The notes beneath the pieces were generated by a model, which saw only the letters and a list, made by a program, of their open reading frames with translations, was not told the origin of the DNA and did not search any database. From Clostridia bacterium (GTDB lineage Bacteria; Bacillota; Clostridia; Oscillospirales; CAG-382): 6,279 nt of DNA. Location of the stretch: positions 1 through 6,279 of the forward strand of contig CAAEDF010000107.1 of assembly GCA_900754535.1 (NCBI GenBank), written 5' to 3'. The first letter of the stretch is position 1; each line of letters opens with the position of its first letter. Both the position numbers and the translations under genes were made by a program. This document shows positions 1 to 6,274 of the stretch, in pieces.

Positions 1-826
1 ACGCAACGGCCGTTATTATCGCCGAGTCGATCCCGCTTGAAAGGAAGCTGCCAAGCGGCACGTCCGACAGCATGTGCGCGGCCACGGAGTCCTCCACGGC
101 CTTGCGCAGACGCAGCTTTTTTTCCGTATACGCCGTTTTGACGGGCGCGAACACGGGGCGGTAATAGGACGAGATCTCGGCCTTTTCGCCGTCAAGCATC
201 ATATAGCAGCCCTTGGGAAGCACTTTTATATCGCCGGTTATGGTGTCGGGCTCGGTGACGTACTGGAACGTCAGATAGTGCTGGAGCATCGTGCGGTCGA
301 CGCCGAAGCCCGGATATGACGAATCGAACAGAAAGGCTTTCATCTCGCTGGCAAAGATCATGCCGCTTTCCGTGCGGCGGTAATAGAGCGGCTTTATGCC
401 GAACGGATCGCGACCCGCCATCAGCGTGCCGGTGTCGCGGTCGTATATAAGGAACGCGAACATGCCGCGCAGCCGGCTGATGAACGACGGACCGTACAGG
501 GCGTACATGACCGTGATGACCTCTATTTCGGAATTGGTGGAAAACTCAACGCCTTTTTCGGCAAGCTCGCCGCGCAGTGTCAGATAGTTGTACACCTCGC
601 CGTTGTATACGGCGCAGTACCTGCCGTCGGCGCTCACGAACGGCTGCGAACCGCCCTCGAGGTCGATTATCGACAGGCGGCGGAACGCGAAAAGCGCTCT
701 GCCCTCCTCGTGCCCCTTGTCAAGGTCGGGCCCGCGGTGCCGTATGGCATGGGACATTTCCTTTGCGTCGCCGCGTTCGCGGTCGTTTATTCCGTTTTTG
801 TCATAAAACCCTATAAATCCGCACAT
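1..826 (-). CDS. asnB: Asparagine synthase (glutamine-hydrolysing), N-terminal 275 residues; 3' end outside window
   Basis: Makes asparagine from aspartate, ATP and glutamine in the cytosol. The reading frame is open to the window edge, so the C-terminal half is missing because of the cut, not a mutation. The start is fixed by Met1-Cys2, because Cys2 is the N-terminal nucleophile of class II glutamine amidotransferases, and AAAGGA lies 7 nt upstream. Visible amidotransferase motifs are HRGPD (30-34), RRLSIID (49-55), YNGEVYN (74-80), RGMFAF (120-125), RDPFGIKPLYY (139-149) and ASEMKA (159-164). The synthetase domain begins near residue 230, and its pyrophosphate-binding loop is SSGIDS (263-268). 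Residue 100 is Glu where E. coli AsnB has Asp98. The gene starts 26 bp after the upstream membrane-protein gene on the same strand and has no clear promoter of its own, so it is probably the fourth gene of the secA unit. Related amidotransferase/synthetase fusions in antibiotic or sugar pathways are possible, but the motifs favour AsnB. Confidence 0.95.
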   Translation of the reverse strand, partial: MCGFIGFYDKNGINDRERGDAKEMSHAIRHRGPDLDKGHEEGRALFAFRRLSIIDLEGGSQPFVSADGRYCAVYNGEVYNYLTLRGELAEKGVEFSTNSEIEVITVMYALYGPSFISRLRGMFAFLIYDRDTGTLMAGRDPFGIKPLYYRRTESGMIFASEMKAFLFDSSYPGFGVDRTMLQHYLTFQYVTEPDTITGDIKVLPKGCYMMLDGEKAEISSYYRPVFAPVKTAYTEKKLRLRKAVEDSVAAHMLSDVPLGSFLSSGIDSAIITAVA

Positions 827-852
827 GACTGCGTCCTTTCAAGAAAAAAGCT

Positions 853-2136
853 TTATATTCCGCTGCCCGTGACCTCACGGTATGAGCCGATGATATTGAA
901 GAGTATGCGGCAGATAAACGCAAACCAGATCAGCGTGAATATCAGCGACGGAAAGATGAGCCGTTCGCCGAGCGTGGGGATTACCGCGGAAACCACCGCA
1001 CATGATCTGTATACGGCGAGAGAGAGGGTGCAGGGTATGAAATCCGCGGATATGTCCACGTCTATGAGCGTACGGGCAAGAACGGTTACGCGTTTTGACA
1101 GCGCGCGGAAAAACAGCATCGCCGTCACCGCCGCAAGCACGGAAAAAACGGCGGCCGTGAGCGACTGCAGGTCCGTCATGTCGGAAAGCCGCAGCAGCTC
1201 TTTCGGCGCATAATATGCGTCGTATATTTCAAACGCGGCCTGCCCGGCTGCAAAAAACAGCGCAAACGGTATAAGCGGCTTCATGTCGGATATACGCGAT
1301 AGAACAAACGCACCCACGCAGATGAGCGCAAGCCCTATCAGGTCGGGAAGCAGGTCGATCCCGTCGAGAGAAAACTGAAAGAAGAAGACGCACCCGCCTA
1401 TTATCGTGTAAAATCCGGCGCGGACGGTGCGCATACGAACGCTGACCGGCTCGGCATAGCCGCCCGCGTCGTATCTGCCGTAAAGAGCGGTGACGAACGG
1501 CTTGTCCGCACGCGCGGCACGCATGAATTTTATCGCCGCGGTGATCCAGATCACCCCGGTTATAAGCACGATGATTATGCCTAACAGTATTATCAGATTT
1601 TTACCCGAAGCAAGCGCAAGCAGCCTCGGCGCGCCGGTGATGTCGGTGATCGCGGCCTCCTCCAGCAGAGACGCGCACTCGGGCAGCACGTTGAAAAATG
1701 TCTTTACGAGGAAGAACACCACCGTAAGGAAGCGCAGATTCCCCGTCCTGCCGATGGTGGCTTCGCCGTCGTTCCGGGACAGCAGGTATTCCAGCCCGCC
1801 GAAAAATTCGCTGCTCCAGCTGATGAACACCACCGTTTCCAGCACGCCCAGCGAAAAGCAGATAAGCAGCATAAAGGTGCTCTGCGCGTCATAAAACGTA
1901 ATCCCCAGCAAAAGCCTCAGCGCGCTTAAAACGGCAAGCCACACGACCTTGCCCTGTGCGTCGGCCATCCTGTCCTCAAGCCGCGACACCTCCCGCAGCG
2001 CGCCGCTCAGCAGCAGCCAGCCGATAAAATCGGGGAATATGTCATAAAGCGAGATAACGGGGTTTATAAAAAATACCAGCGCCGCCACTGCGGCGGAAAA
2101 CCCGAAAAGGCGGGGCTGTTTTTTGCTTTCCGTCAT
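853..2136 (-). CDS. Polytopic membrane protein of unknown function with two internal repeats
   Basis: I do not recognise a characterised family for this 427-residue protein. It is strongly hydrophobic with about 12 predicted membrane segments by eye: roughly 12-30, 33-50, 64-82, 88-107, 135-152, 178-204, 238-256, 261-280, 287-307, 323-344, 367-388 and 393-416. The lysine/arginine-rich first ten residues suggest a cytoplasmic N terminus. The two halves look like a tandem duplication. DIFPDFIG (32-39) aligns without gaps at an offset of 229 with DLLPDLIG (261-268), continuing to SR (51-52 and 280-281), and each half then has a Tyr-Asp-Ala at 82-84 and 305-307. An even number of segments per half would make the repeats parallel. 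The ATG overlaps the stop of the upstream gene (ATGA), and an AGAGGA Shine-Dalgarno lies 9 nt before it, so translation is probably coupled. No catalytic motif or signal peptide is seen. Transport, sensing or membrane scaffolding are all open. Confidence 0.88.
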   Translation of the reverse strand: MTESKKQPRLFGFSAAVAALVFFINPVISLYDIFPDFIGWLLLSGALREVSRLEDRMADAQGKVVWLAVLSALRLLLGITFYDAQSTFMLLICFSLGVLETVVFISWSSEFFGGLEYLLSRNDGEATIGRTGNLRFLTVVFFLVKTFFNVLPECASLLEEAAITDITGAPRLLALASGKNLIILLGIIIVLITGVIWITAAIKFMRAARADKPFVTALYGRYDAGGYAEPVSVRMRTVRAGFYTIIGGCVFFFQFSLDGIDLLPDLIGLALICVGAFVLSRISDMKPLIPFALFFAAGQAAFEIYDAYYAPKELLRLSDMTDLQSLTAAVFSVLAAVTAMLFFRALSKRVTVLARTLIDVDISADFIPCTLSLAVYRSCAVVSAVIPTLGERLIFPSLIFTLIWFAFICRILFNIIGSYREVTGSGI

Positions 2137-2167
2137 TGTTGTCCGTCCTCTCCCTTTCCGTCATTGT
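2126..2167. repeat. 14-bp direct repeat at the overlapping gene junction
   Basis: CTTTCCGTCATTGT occurs at 2126-2139 and again at 2154-2167, offset 28 bp. On the coding (minus) strand each copy reads ACAATGACGGAAAG. The downstream copy contains the stop of the small membrane-protein gene and the ATG of the larger one. The upstream copy lies in the acidic tail of the small protein, and its ATG is out of frame with the larger gene. Between them sits the purine-rich ribosome binding site. It may be a small local duplication or chance in a Gly/Asp/Glu-coding stretch. Confidence 0.6.
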
Positions 2168-2753
2168 CTTCGCCGTCATCCGCGTCGCCCGCGGCCTTTT
2201 CGCGCGCAAGCTGTTCGGGCGTGGTTATCCTTGCAAAGCAGTCATAGAAAAACAATGTGTTTATCAGCCATACAAGGTATTTGTATATCTGAAGCGCGCC
2301 GCCTATCGCGGCGTTGCCCAGCGTTCCGACAAAAAACAGTATAAGCGTCCATATCACGTATACGGCCGTCATATAAAGGCGCGACATAGCGCGCGACGCG
2401 TATTTTGCCGCTCCGCCCGCCTTATAGACCGCCGCGGCGCCGGTAAACACCAGCGCGTGGAACGCCATGTACAGCGCATAATAAATGACATAGCTTATCT
2501 TGTATATCAGATCGTAGGCCGTGAGAACATCGCCCTGAAGCGTCAGCCCAAGCGACGGGATGAGGAAATCCGCAAGTATGAGCGCGGAATGGGGGATCAT
2601 CAGCACCGCAAGCACGGCCGCGCGATTGAAATTGACGTGGAAGCGGCCCGCACGGCGCAGGCCGTATGCCAGCAGGGCAAACGCAATGATACCGCCGCCT
2701 ATGATGTCGGTCACCAGCGCGATATAGCCTATTACACATATGCCGAAGCCCAT
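2133..2753 (-). CDS. Small polytopic membrane protein of unknown function, acidic C-terminal tail
   Basis: No characterised family is recognised. The 206-residue product has about five membrane segments (roughly 4-31, possibly two short helices; 44-70; 82-109; 124-146; 152-172). It ends in a hydrophilic, Asp/Glu/Gly-rich tail (about 186-206) that is probably cytoplasmic or a flexible linker. There is no cleavable signal peptide, because the first hydrophobic stretch begins at residue 4 and is not followed by an Ala-x-Ala site. DIIG (16-19) and Asp62 match in position the DxIG and second acidic residue of each half of the next gene's product, suggesting a single copy of the same fold. The start is the only plausible one: no ATG, GTG or TTG is in frame upstream as far as I read (to about 2796), and GGAAGG and AGGGAC lie 11 and 4 nt before it. 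It begins 70 bp after secA and overlaps the next gene by 4 bp. Co-expression and perhaps a complex with that protein are inferred. Confidence 0.87.
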   Translation of the reverse strand: MGFGICVIGYIALVTDIIGGGIIAFALLAYGLRRAGRFHVNFNRAAVLAVLMIPHSALILADFLIPSLGLTLQGDVLTAYDLIYKISYVIYYALYMAFHALVFTGAAAVYKAGGAAKYASRAMSRLYMTAVYVIWTLILFFVGTLGNAAIGGALQIYKYLVWLINTLFFYDCFARITTPEQLAREKAAGDADDGEDNDGKGEDGQQ

Positions 2754-2768
2754 TGCCGTCCCTGCCTT

Positions 2769-2782
2769 CCGGAAAGTTCCGG
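2769..2782. other. Small hairpin in the secA to membrane-gene gap
   Basis: CCGGA / TCCGG forms a 5-bp stem with a 4-nt loop in the 70-bp gap, just upstream of the ribosome binding site of the following gene. There is no T-tract after it on the transcribed strand, so it is not an intrinsic terminator. It could mark an mRNA processing or attenuation point, or be incidental. A weaker CGCC/GGCG stem lies nearer secA, also without a T-tract. Confidence 0.35.
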
Positions 2783-2823
2783 TTCTGCCCTTGCCGCCGT
2801 GCGGCGCGCGGACAGAATCGTTT

Positions 2824-5583
2824 TTATTTGTTCTGCTGCTGTTGCTGCAGCACCGAGCCGCAGCATTTCTTGTATTTCTTTCCGCTGCCGCAGGGGCAGG
2901 GATCGTTGGGCCCGGGCCTGGGCGCTTTCTTTGCCGGCATAACGCGCACGGTTTTCGGCCCGCCCGCCCCGGTGGCGTTGACCGCCGTCATCACCTGGCG
3001 GCGCTCGATATTCTTCTTCGGCGCCACTCTGAACAGCATGCGCACGGTGTCCTCGCGTATGCTTTCTATCATTTCCTCAAACATGGCGCTGCCTTCTATT
3101 TTGTATTCGGTAACGGGGTTGTGCTGGGCGTAGGCGCGCAGTCCCACGCCGGACATGAGGTCGTCCATGGCATCTATGTGGTCCACCCATTTGCGGTCCA
3201 CGTTCTCAAGCAGGACGATGCGCTCGACCTCTCTGAAGACCTCGGGCGTGAACAGCTCCTCCTGCTTGGCGTAAAGCTCGTCGGCCCGCTCGAGAAGCAG
3301 CCTGCGGATGTCCTCCGTGTTTATCCGGTTCAGCTCCTCCTGCGTATAGCGGAAGTCGTCCTCTCCGCAAAGCAGCCCGAACAGATAGCCGCGCAGCCCG
3401 TCAAGGTTCCATTCGTCGGGCACGTCGGAATTAAGATACGAATGTATCGCGCCGTCGATAAAGTCCTCTATCATCTTGTGTATCTTCGGCCGCAGGTCGC
3501 CGCCCTCCAGCACCTCGCGGCGCTGGCGGTAGATAAGCTCGCGCTGCTGGTTGTTGACGTCGTCGTACTGAAGCACGTTCTTGCGGCGCTCGAAGTTGTT
3601 GCCCTCGATGCGCTTCTGCGCGTTCTCTATCGCGCCGGAAAGTATCCCGGCCTTTATCGGCGTATCCTCGTCCATCCCCAGCGTGGTGACCATGCCCATC
3701 AGCCTGTCGGAGCCGAAAAGCCGCAGCAGATCGTCCTCAAGCGACAGGAAGAACCTGCTTTCGCCCGGGTCGCCCTGACGTCCGGCGCGGCCGCGCAGCT
3801 GGTTGTCTATGCGGCGGCTCTCGTGCCGCTCGGTGCCGAGTATGAACAGGCCGCCCGCGGCGCGCACCTTCTCGGCCTCCTCGCGTATCCCAACCTCATA
3901 TTCTGCGACGAGCGCGCGGTAGTGCCCGCGCGCGGCGATGATCTCCTCGTTGTCGGTCTCGTCATAGCCGGCCGCATCAAAGATCATCTGCTCGTCATAG
4001 CCCTCGGAGGCCATTTTCGCCTTGGCAAGATAGTCGGCGTTGCCGCCCAGCTTTATGTCGGTGCCGCGTCCGGCCATGTTGGTCGATATGGTTATGGCGC
4101 CCAGCTTGCCTGCCTGCGCAACTATCTCCGCTTCCTTTTCGTGGAATTTGGCGTTAAGTACGCTGTGCTTTATCCCGCGCTTTGAAAGCATTTTGGAGAT
4201 AAGCTCGGATTTGTCTATCGAAACCGTGCCCACCAGCACGGGCTGTCCCTTTTCGTGGCACTCGATTATCTGGTTGATGACGGCGCGGTATTTTCCCTCC
4301 AGCGTTTTGTATACGACGTCGTCGTGGTCTATGCGGATCATCGGCCGGTTGGTGGGGATCTCCACCACGTCCAGCGAGTATATCTCCCTGAACTCGGTCT
4401 CCTCGGTAAGCGCCGTGCCCGTCATGCCGGACAGCTTTTTATACATCCTGAAATAGTTCTGGAACGTTATGGTCGCCTGCGTTTTGTTTTCGCGCTCGAT
4501 GTGTACGCCTTCCTTGGCCTCTATGGCCTGATGCAGCCCGTTTGAGAAGCGGCGGCCCATCATGATGCGGCCGGTGAAGGCTTCGACGATGAGCACCTGC
4601 CCGTCCCGCACTACATAATCGACATCGCGCTTCATCACGCCGTTGGCGCGGATGGCGTTGTTTATGTGGTGCATGTACGTGTTGTTTTCGGCGTCCGCAA
4701 GGTTCTCTATCCCGAAATAGGCCTCGGCCTTCCTCGTGCCCTTGGTGGTAAGCACGGCGTTGCGCGCCTTTTCGTCCACGATGTAGTCGGCGTCCGCGTC
4801 CATCTCGGCGTCGTCCTTTTTGGCGTCTATCTCCTTTATGCGGAAGCACCTGAGCGTTTTTGCAAACGCGTCCGCCTTTTCGTAAAGCGGGTCGCTCTCG
4901 TCGCCGGGGCCGGAGATGATAAGCGGCGTCCTCGCCTCGTCGATAAGTATAGAGTCGACCTCGTCCACTATGGCGAAGGCGTGGCCGCGCTGGACCATGC
5001 GCTCCTTGTATATGACCATGTTGTCGCGCAGATAGTCAAACCCCATCTCGTTGTTGGTGCCGTAGGTTATGTCCGCCGCGTAGGCCTTTTTTCTGTCCGC
5101 GGCGCTCATGCCGTTTACGATAAGGCCCACCGACAGCCCGAGGAACCGGTAGAGGATGCCCATCCACTCGCTCTGGTATTTTGCAAGGTAGTCGTTGACC
5201 GTTACTATATGAACGCCCTCGCCCTTGAGCGCGTTGAGATATGCCGGGAGCGTTGCGACAAGCGTTTTGCCCTCGCCGGTCTTCATCTCGGCGATGCGGC
5301 CCTGGTGTATTACCACGCCGCCTATTAGCTGTACCCTGAACGGGCGCATCCCCAGCGTGCGCTCGGAAGCCTCCGTGACAACTGCGAACGCGTCCGGCAG
5401 TATGTCGTCTGTAGTTTCGCCCGCGGCAAGGCGTTCGCGCAGCACGTCGGTCTGCTGCCGGAGCTGCTGGTCGGTCATCGCCGCATACTTGGGCGCAAGC
5501 GCTTCTATTTTATCGGCCGTGGCTTCTATTTTTTTTATTTGTCTGTCACTGTAGGTGCCGAAGATCTTTGTAAACAAGGACAT
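2824..5583 (-). CDS. secA: Preprotein translocase ATPase subunit SecA
   Basis: The motor of Sec export: it binds preproteins and drives them through SecYEG using ATP at the cytoplasmic membrane face. The 919 residues compare with about 841 in B. subtilis and 901 in E. coli. Nucleotide-binding domain 1 has Walker A GEGKT (103-107) and Walker B DEVD (207-210), followed by [12 protein letters not shown] (214-225). The preprotein cross-linking domain follows to about 375, then MTGTA (387-391). Domain 2 has [10 protein letters not shown] (501-510) and [10 protein letters not shown] (598-607). The scaffold helix includes [14 protein letters not shown] (663-676), and the region with [11 protein letters not shown] and LRAYAQ (799-820) is intact. 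The zinc tail is C896, C898, C907, C908, followed by five glutamines. Relative to B. subtilis there are about 57 extra residues in domain 2 (514-576) and about 17 in the cross-linking domain. GGGGAG lies 8 nt before the ATG, and the N terminus fits the family. Here secA is followed by membrane-protein genes, not prfB as in many Firmicutes. Confidence 0.99.
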   Translation of the reverse strand: MSLFTKIFGTYSDRQIKKIEATADKIEALAPKYAAMTDQQLRQQTDVLRERLAAGETTDDILPDAFAVVTEASERTLGMRPFRVQLIGGVVIHQGRIAEMKTGEGKTLVATLPAYLNALKGEGVHIVTVNDYLAKYQSEWMGILYRFLGLSVGLIVNGMSAADRKKAYAADITYGTNNEMGFDYLRDNMVIYKERMVQRGHAFAIVDEVDSILIDEARTPLIISGPGDESDPLYEKADAFAKTLRCFRIKEIDAKKDDAEMDADADYIVDEKARNAVLTTKGTRKAEAYFGIENLADAENNTYMHHINNAIRANGVMKRDVDYVVRDGQVLIVEAFTGRIMMGRRFSNGLHQAIEAKEGVHIERENKTQATITFQNYFRMYKKLSGMTGTALTEETEFREIYSLDVVEIPTNRPMIRIDHDDVVYKTLEGKYRAVINQIIECHEKGQPVLVGTVSIDKSELISKMLSKRGIKHSVLNAKFHEKEAEIVAQAGKLGAITISTNMAGRGTDIKLGGNADYLAKAKMASEGYDEQMIFDAAGYDETDNEEIIAARGHYRALVAEYEVGIREEAEKVRAAGGLFILGTERHESRRIDNQLRGRAGRQGDPGESRFFLSLEDDLLRLFGSDRLMGMVTTLGMDEDTPIKAGILSGAIENAQKRIEGNNFERRKNVLQYDDVNNQQRELIYRQRREVLEGGDLRPKIHKMIEDFIDGAIHSYLNSDVPDEWNLDGLRGYLFGLLCGEDDFRYTQEELNRINTEDIRRLLLERADELYAKQEELFTPEVFREVERIVLLENVDRKWVDHIDAMDDLMSGVGLRAYAQHNPVTEYKIEGSAMFEEMIESIREDTVRMLFRVAPKKNIERRQVMTAVNATGAGGPKTVRVMPAKKAPRPGPNDPCPCGSGKKYKKCCGSVLQQQQQNK

Positions 5584-5605
5584 GGCATTTTCTCCCCAAG
5601 TTATT

Positions 5606-5627
5606 TGTACGCAATCCGTACATACGG
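5606..5627. promoter_or_regulatory. Overlapping dyads in the secA leader
   Basis: TGTACG (5606-5611) and CGTACA (5617-5622) form a perfect 6-bp inverted repeat with a 5-bp spacer. CCGTA (5616-5620) and TACGG (5623-5627) form a second, overlapping one. Both lie between the secA -10 box and its ribosome binding site. In DNA this could be an operator. In RNA the two stems are mutually exclusive and sit at the very 5' end of the leader. No known regulator is recognised. Confidence 0.4.
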
Positions 5628-5632
5628 TATTG

Positions 5633-5638
5633 ATTATA
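5633..5638 (-). promoter_or_regulatory. Probable -10 box of the secA promoter
   Basis: A perfect TATAAT on the minus strand lies 49 bp upstream of the secA start codon and predicts a transcript start near 5626-5628, giving a leader of about 45 nt. The -35 region is poor: at 17-bp spacing it reads TGTTTT within a T-run (5656-5661). An A/T-rich upstream stretch may compensate. It probably drives secA and the three genes after it. Confidence 0.6.
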
Positions 5639-5680
5639 CACCATCAGAAAGCAAAAAAACAGTCCTTTTTGTAAAAATGT

Positions 5681-5709
5681 TTGCAAAACGGGCCGGTTTG
5701 TAATATAAT
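5681..5709 (+). promoter_or_regulatory. Sigma-A-type promoter of trmL
   Basis: On the plus strand, TTGCAA (5681-5686) is followed after exactly 17 bp by a perfect TATAAT (5704-5709). Transcription should start near 5716, giving a leader of about 63 nt before the trmL ATG at 5779. Its orientation is divergent from secA, with the two -10 boxes about 65 bp apart. Confidence 0.75.
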
Positions 5710-5725
5710 ATCATCCGTATGATAT
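5708..5725. promoter_or_regulatory. Inverted repeat over the trmL transcription start
   Basis: ATATCAT (5708-5714) and ATGATAT (5719-5725) form a perfect 7-bp inverted repeat around CCGT. It overlaps the end of the -10 box and the predicted start site, where a repressor would act. The right arm also belongs to a 10-bp palindrome, ATGATATCAT (5719-5728). The AT-rich make-up raises the odds of chance. Confidence 0.35.
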
Positions 5726-5763
5726 CATTCGGCCGTTTCGGGCGCGGAATCCGGCCGGATATT

Positions 5764-5770
5764 GGGGAGG
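5764..5770 (+). promoter_or_regulatory. Ribosome binding site that fixes the trmL start
   Basis: GGGGAGG lies 8 nt before the ATG at 5779. The other in-frame ATG at 5719 has no Shine-Dalgarno and would lie only about 3 nt after the predicted transcript start, so it is not used as the start here. Confidence 0.85.
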
Positions 5771-5778
5771 TGCGGCGT

Positions 5779-6246
5779 ATGAGCCGCATAAACATAGTGC
5801 TTCACGAGCCGGAGATACCTCAGAACACCGGCAACATCGCGCGCACCTGCGCGGTGACGGGCTGCGCGCTGCATCTTATAGAGCCGCTCGGTTTCACCGT
5901 CACCGACAGGAGCCTGAAGCGCGCAGGGCTTGATTACTGGAAAGAGCTTGATATAACGTATTACAGGGATCTTGACGATTTTTTTGCAAGAAATCCCGAC
6001 GGAAAGTATTTTTTCTTTACCACAAAGGCAAAACGAAGCTATACCGACGCGGATTATTCGGGCAGGGTGTACCTCGTCTTCGGCAAGGAGACGAAAGGGC
6101 TTCCGGCCTCTCTTATCCGCGAACGGTACGACGAATGCGTGCGGCTGCCGATGAGAGAGACGCTCAGGAGCCTGAACCTGTCCAACTCGGTAGCCGTAGG
6201 AGTGTACGAGGCGCTTCGGCAGTGCTCGTTCGAGGGGCTGGTATGA
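5779..6246 (+). CDS. trmL: tRNA (cytidine(34)-2'-O)-methyltransferase, SPOUT family (TrmL/YibK/CspR)
   Basis: Transfers a methyl group from S-adenosylmethionine to the 2'-OH of the wobble nucleotide of tRNA-Leu isoacceptors; known family members act as homodimers. The 155-residue length is typical of the minimal YibK-type SPOUT fold, which has no extra RNA-binding domain. Family signatures are all present: the N-terminal strand and EPEIPQNTGN (10-19), IEPLGF (34-39), KRAGLDYW (47-54), FGKETKGLP (101-109) and RSLNLSNSVAVGVYEALRQ (130-148). The last two form the trefoil-knot cofactor site, and the conserved tyrosine is Tyr143. The start at 5779 is supported by a GGGGAGG site; the frame stays open upstream to an ATG at 5719, but those 20 residues are not part of the family. 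The gene has its own promoter, diverges from secA and is followed after 28 nt by another gene start. Five of seven isoleucines use ATA. Another SpoU-like rRNA or tRNA methylase is less likely given the length and motifs. Confidence 0.96.
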   Translation: MSRINIVLHEPEIPQNTGNIARTCAVTGCALHLIEPLGFTVTDRSLKRAGLDYWKELDITYYRDLDDFFARNPDGKYFFFTTKAKRSYTDADYSGRVYLVFGKETKGLPASLIRERYDECVRLPMRETLRSLNLSNSVAVGVYEALRQCSFEGLV

Positions 6247-6259
6247 CAGAGAAAGGTCC

Positions 6260-6265
6260 GGGAGG
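6260..6265 (+). promoter_or_regulatory. Ribosome binding site of the gene after trmL
   Basis: GGGAGG lies 9 nt before an ATG at 6275. It is the main evidence that another plus-strand gene begins at the window edge and shares the trmL transcript. Confidence 0.6.
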
Positions 6266-6274
6266 TAAAAAGGT

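Noticed and set aside
840..855. AAGCTTTTTTC after the large membrane-protein gene as a terminator, or TATAAA there as an asnB promoter
   Set aside because: There is no GC stem before the short T-run, and no -35 box at a suitable distance from TATAAA.
710..1213. A 167-codon plus-strand frame across the asnB start
   Set aside because: It covers parts of two supported minus-strand genes and their junction, and has no Shine-Dalgarno or family motif.
2754..2823. Intrinsic terminator between secA and the next gene
   Set aside because: The stems are only 4-5 bp and no T-tract follows on the transcribed strand.
2136..2942. A 268-codon plus-strand frame opposite the small membrane-protein gene
   Set aside because: Very rich in Arg, Ala and His, as expected from reading a membrane-protein gene backwards. 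No suitable ribosome binding site or family motif.
2740..4185. A 481-codon open frame on the plus strand opposite secA
   Set aside because: It lies wholly opposite secA and part of the gap after it, has low-complexity composition typical of an antisense shadow in GC-rich DNA, and has no recognisable motif. secA is certain on the other strand.
4666..5328. A 220-codon plus-strand frame inside secA
   Set aside because: Antisense to the conserved ATPase core of SecA, with no motif of its own.
5719..5778. A 20-residue N-terminal extension of TrmL from the ATG at 5719
   Set aside because: No ribosome binding site, almost at the predicted transcript start, and not part of the TrmL family; the ATG at 5779 has an ideal GGGGAGG.
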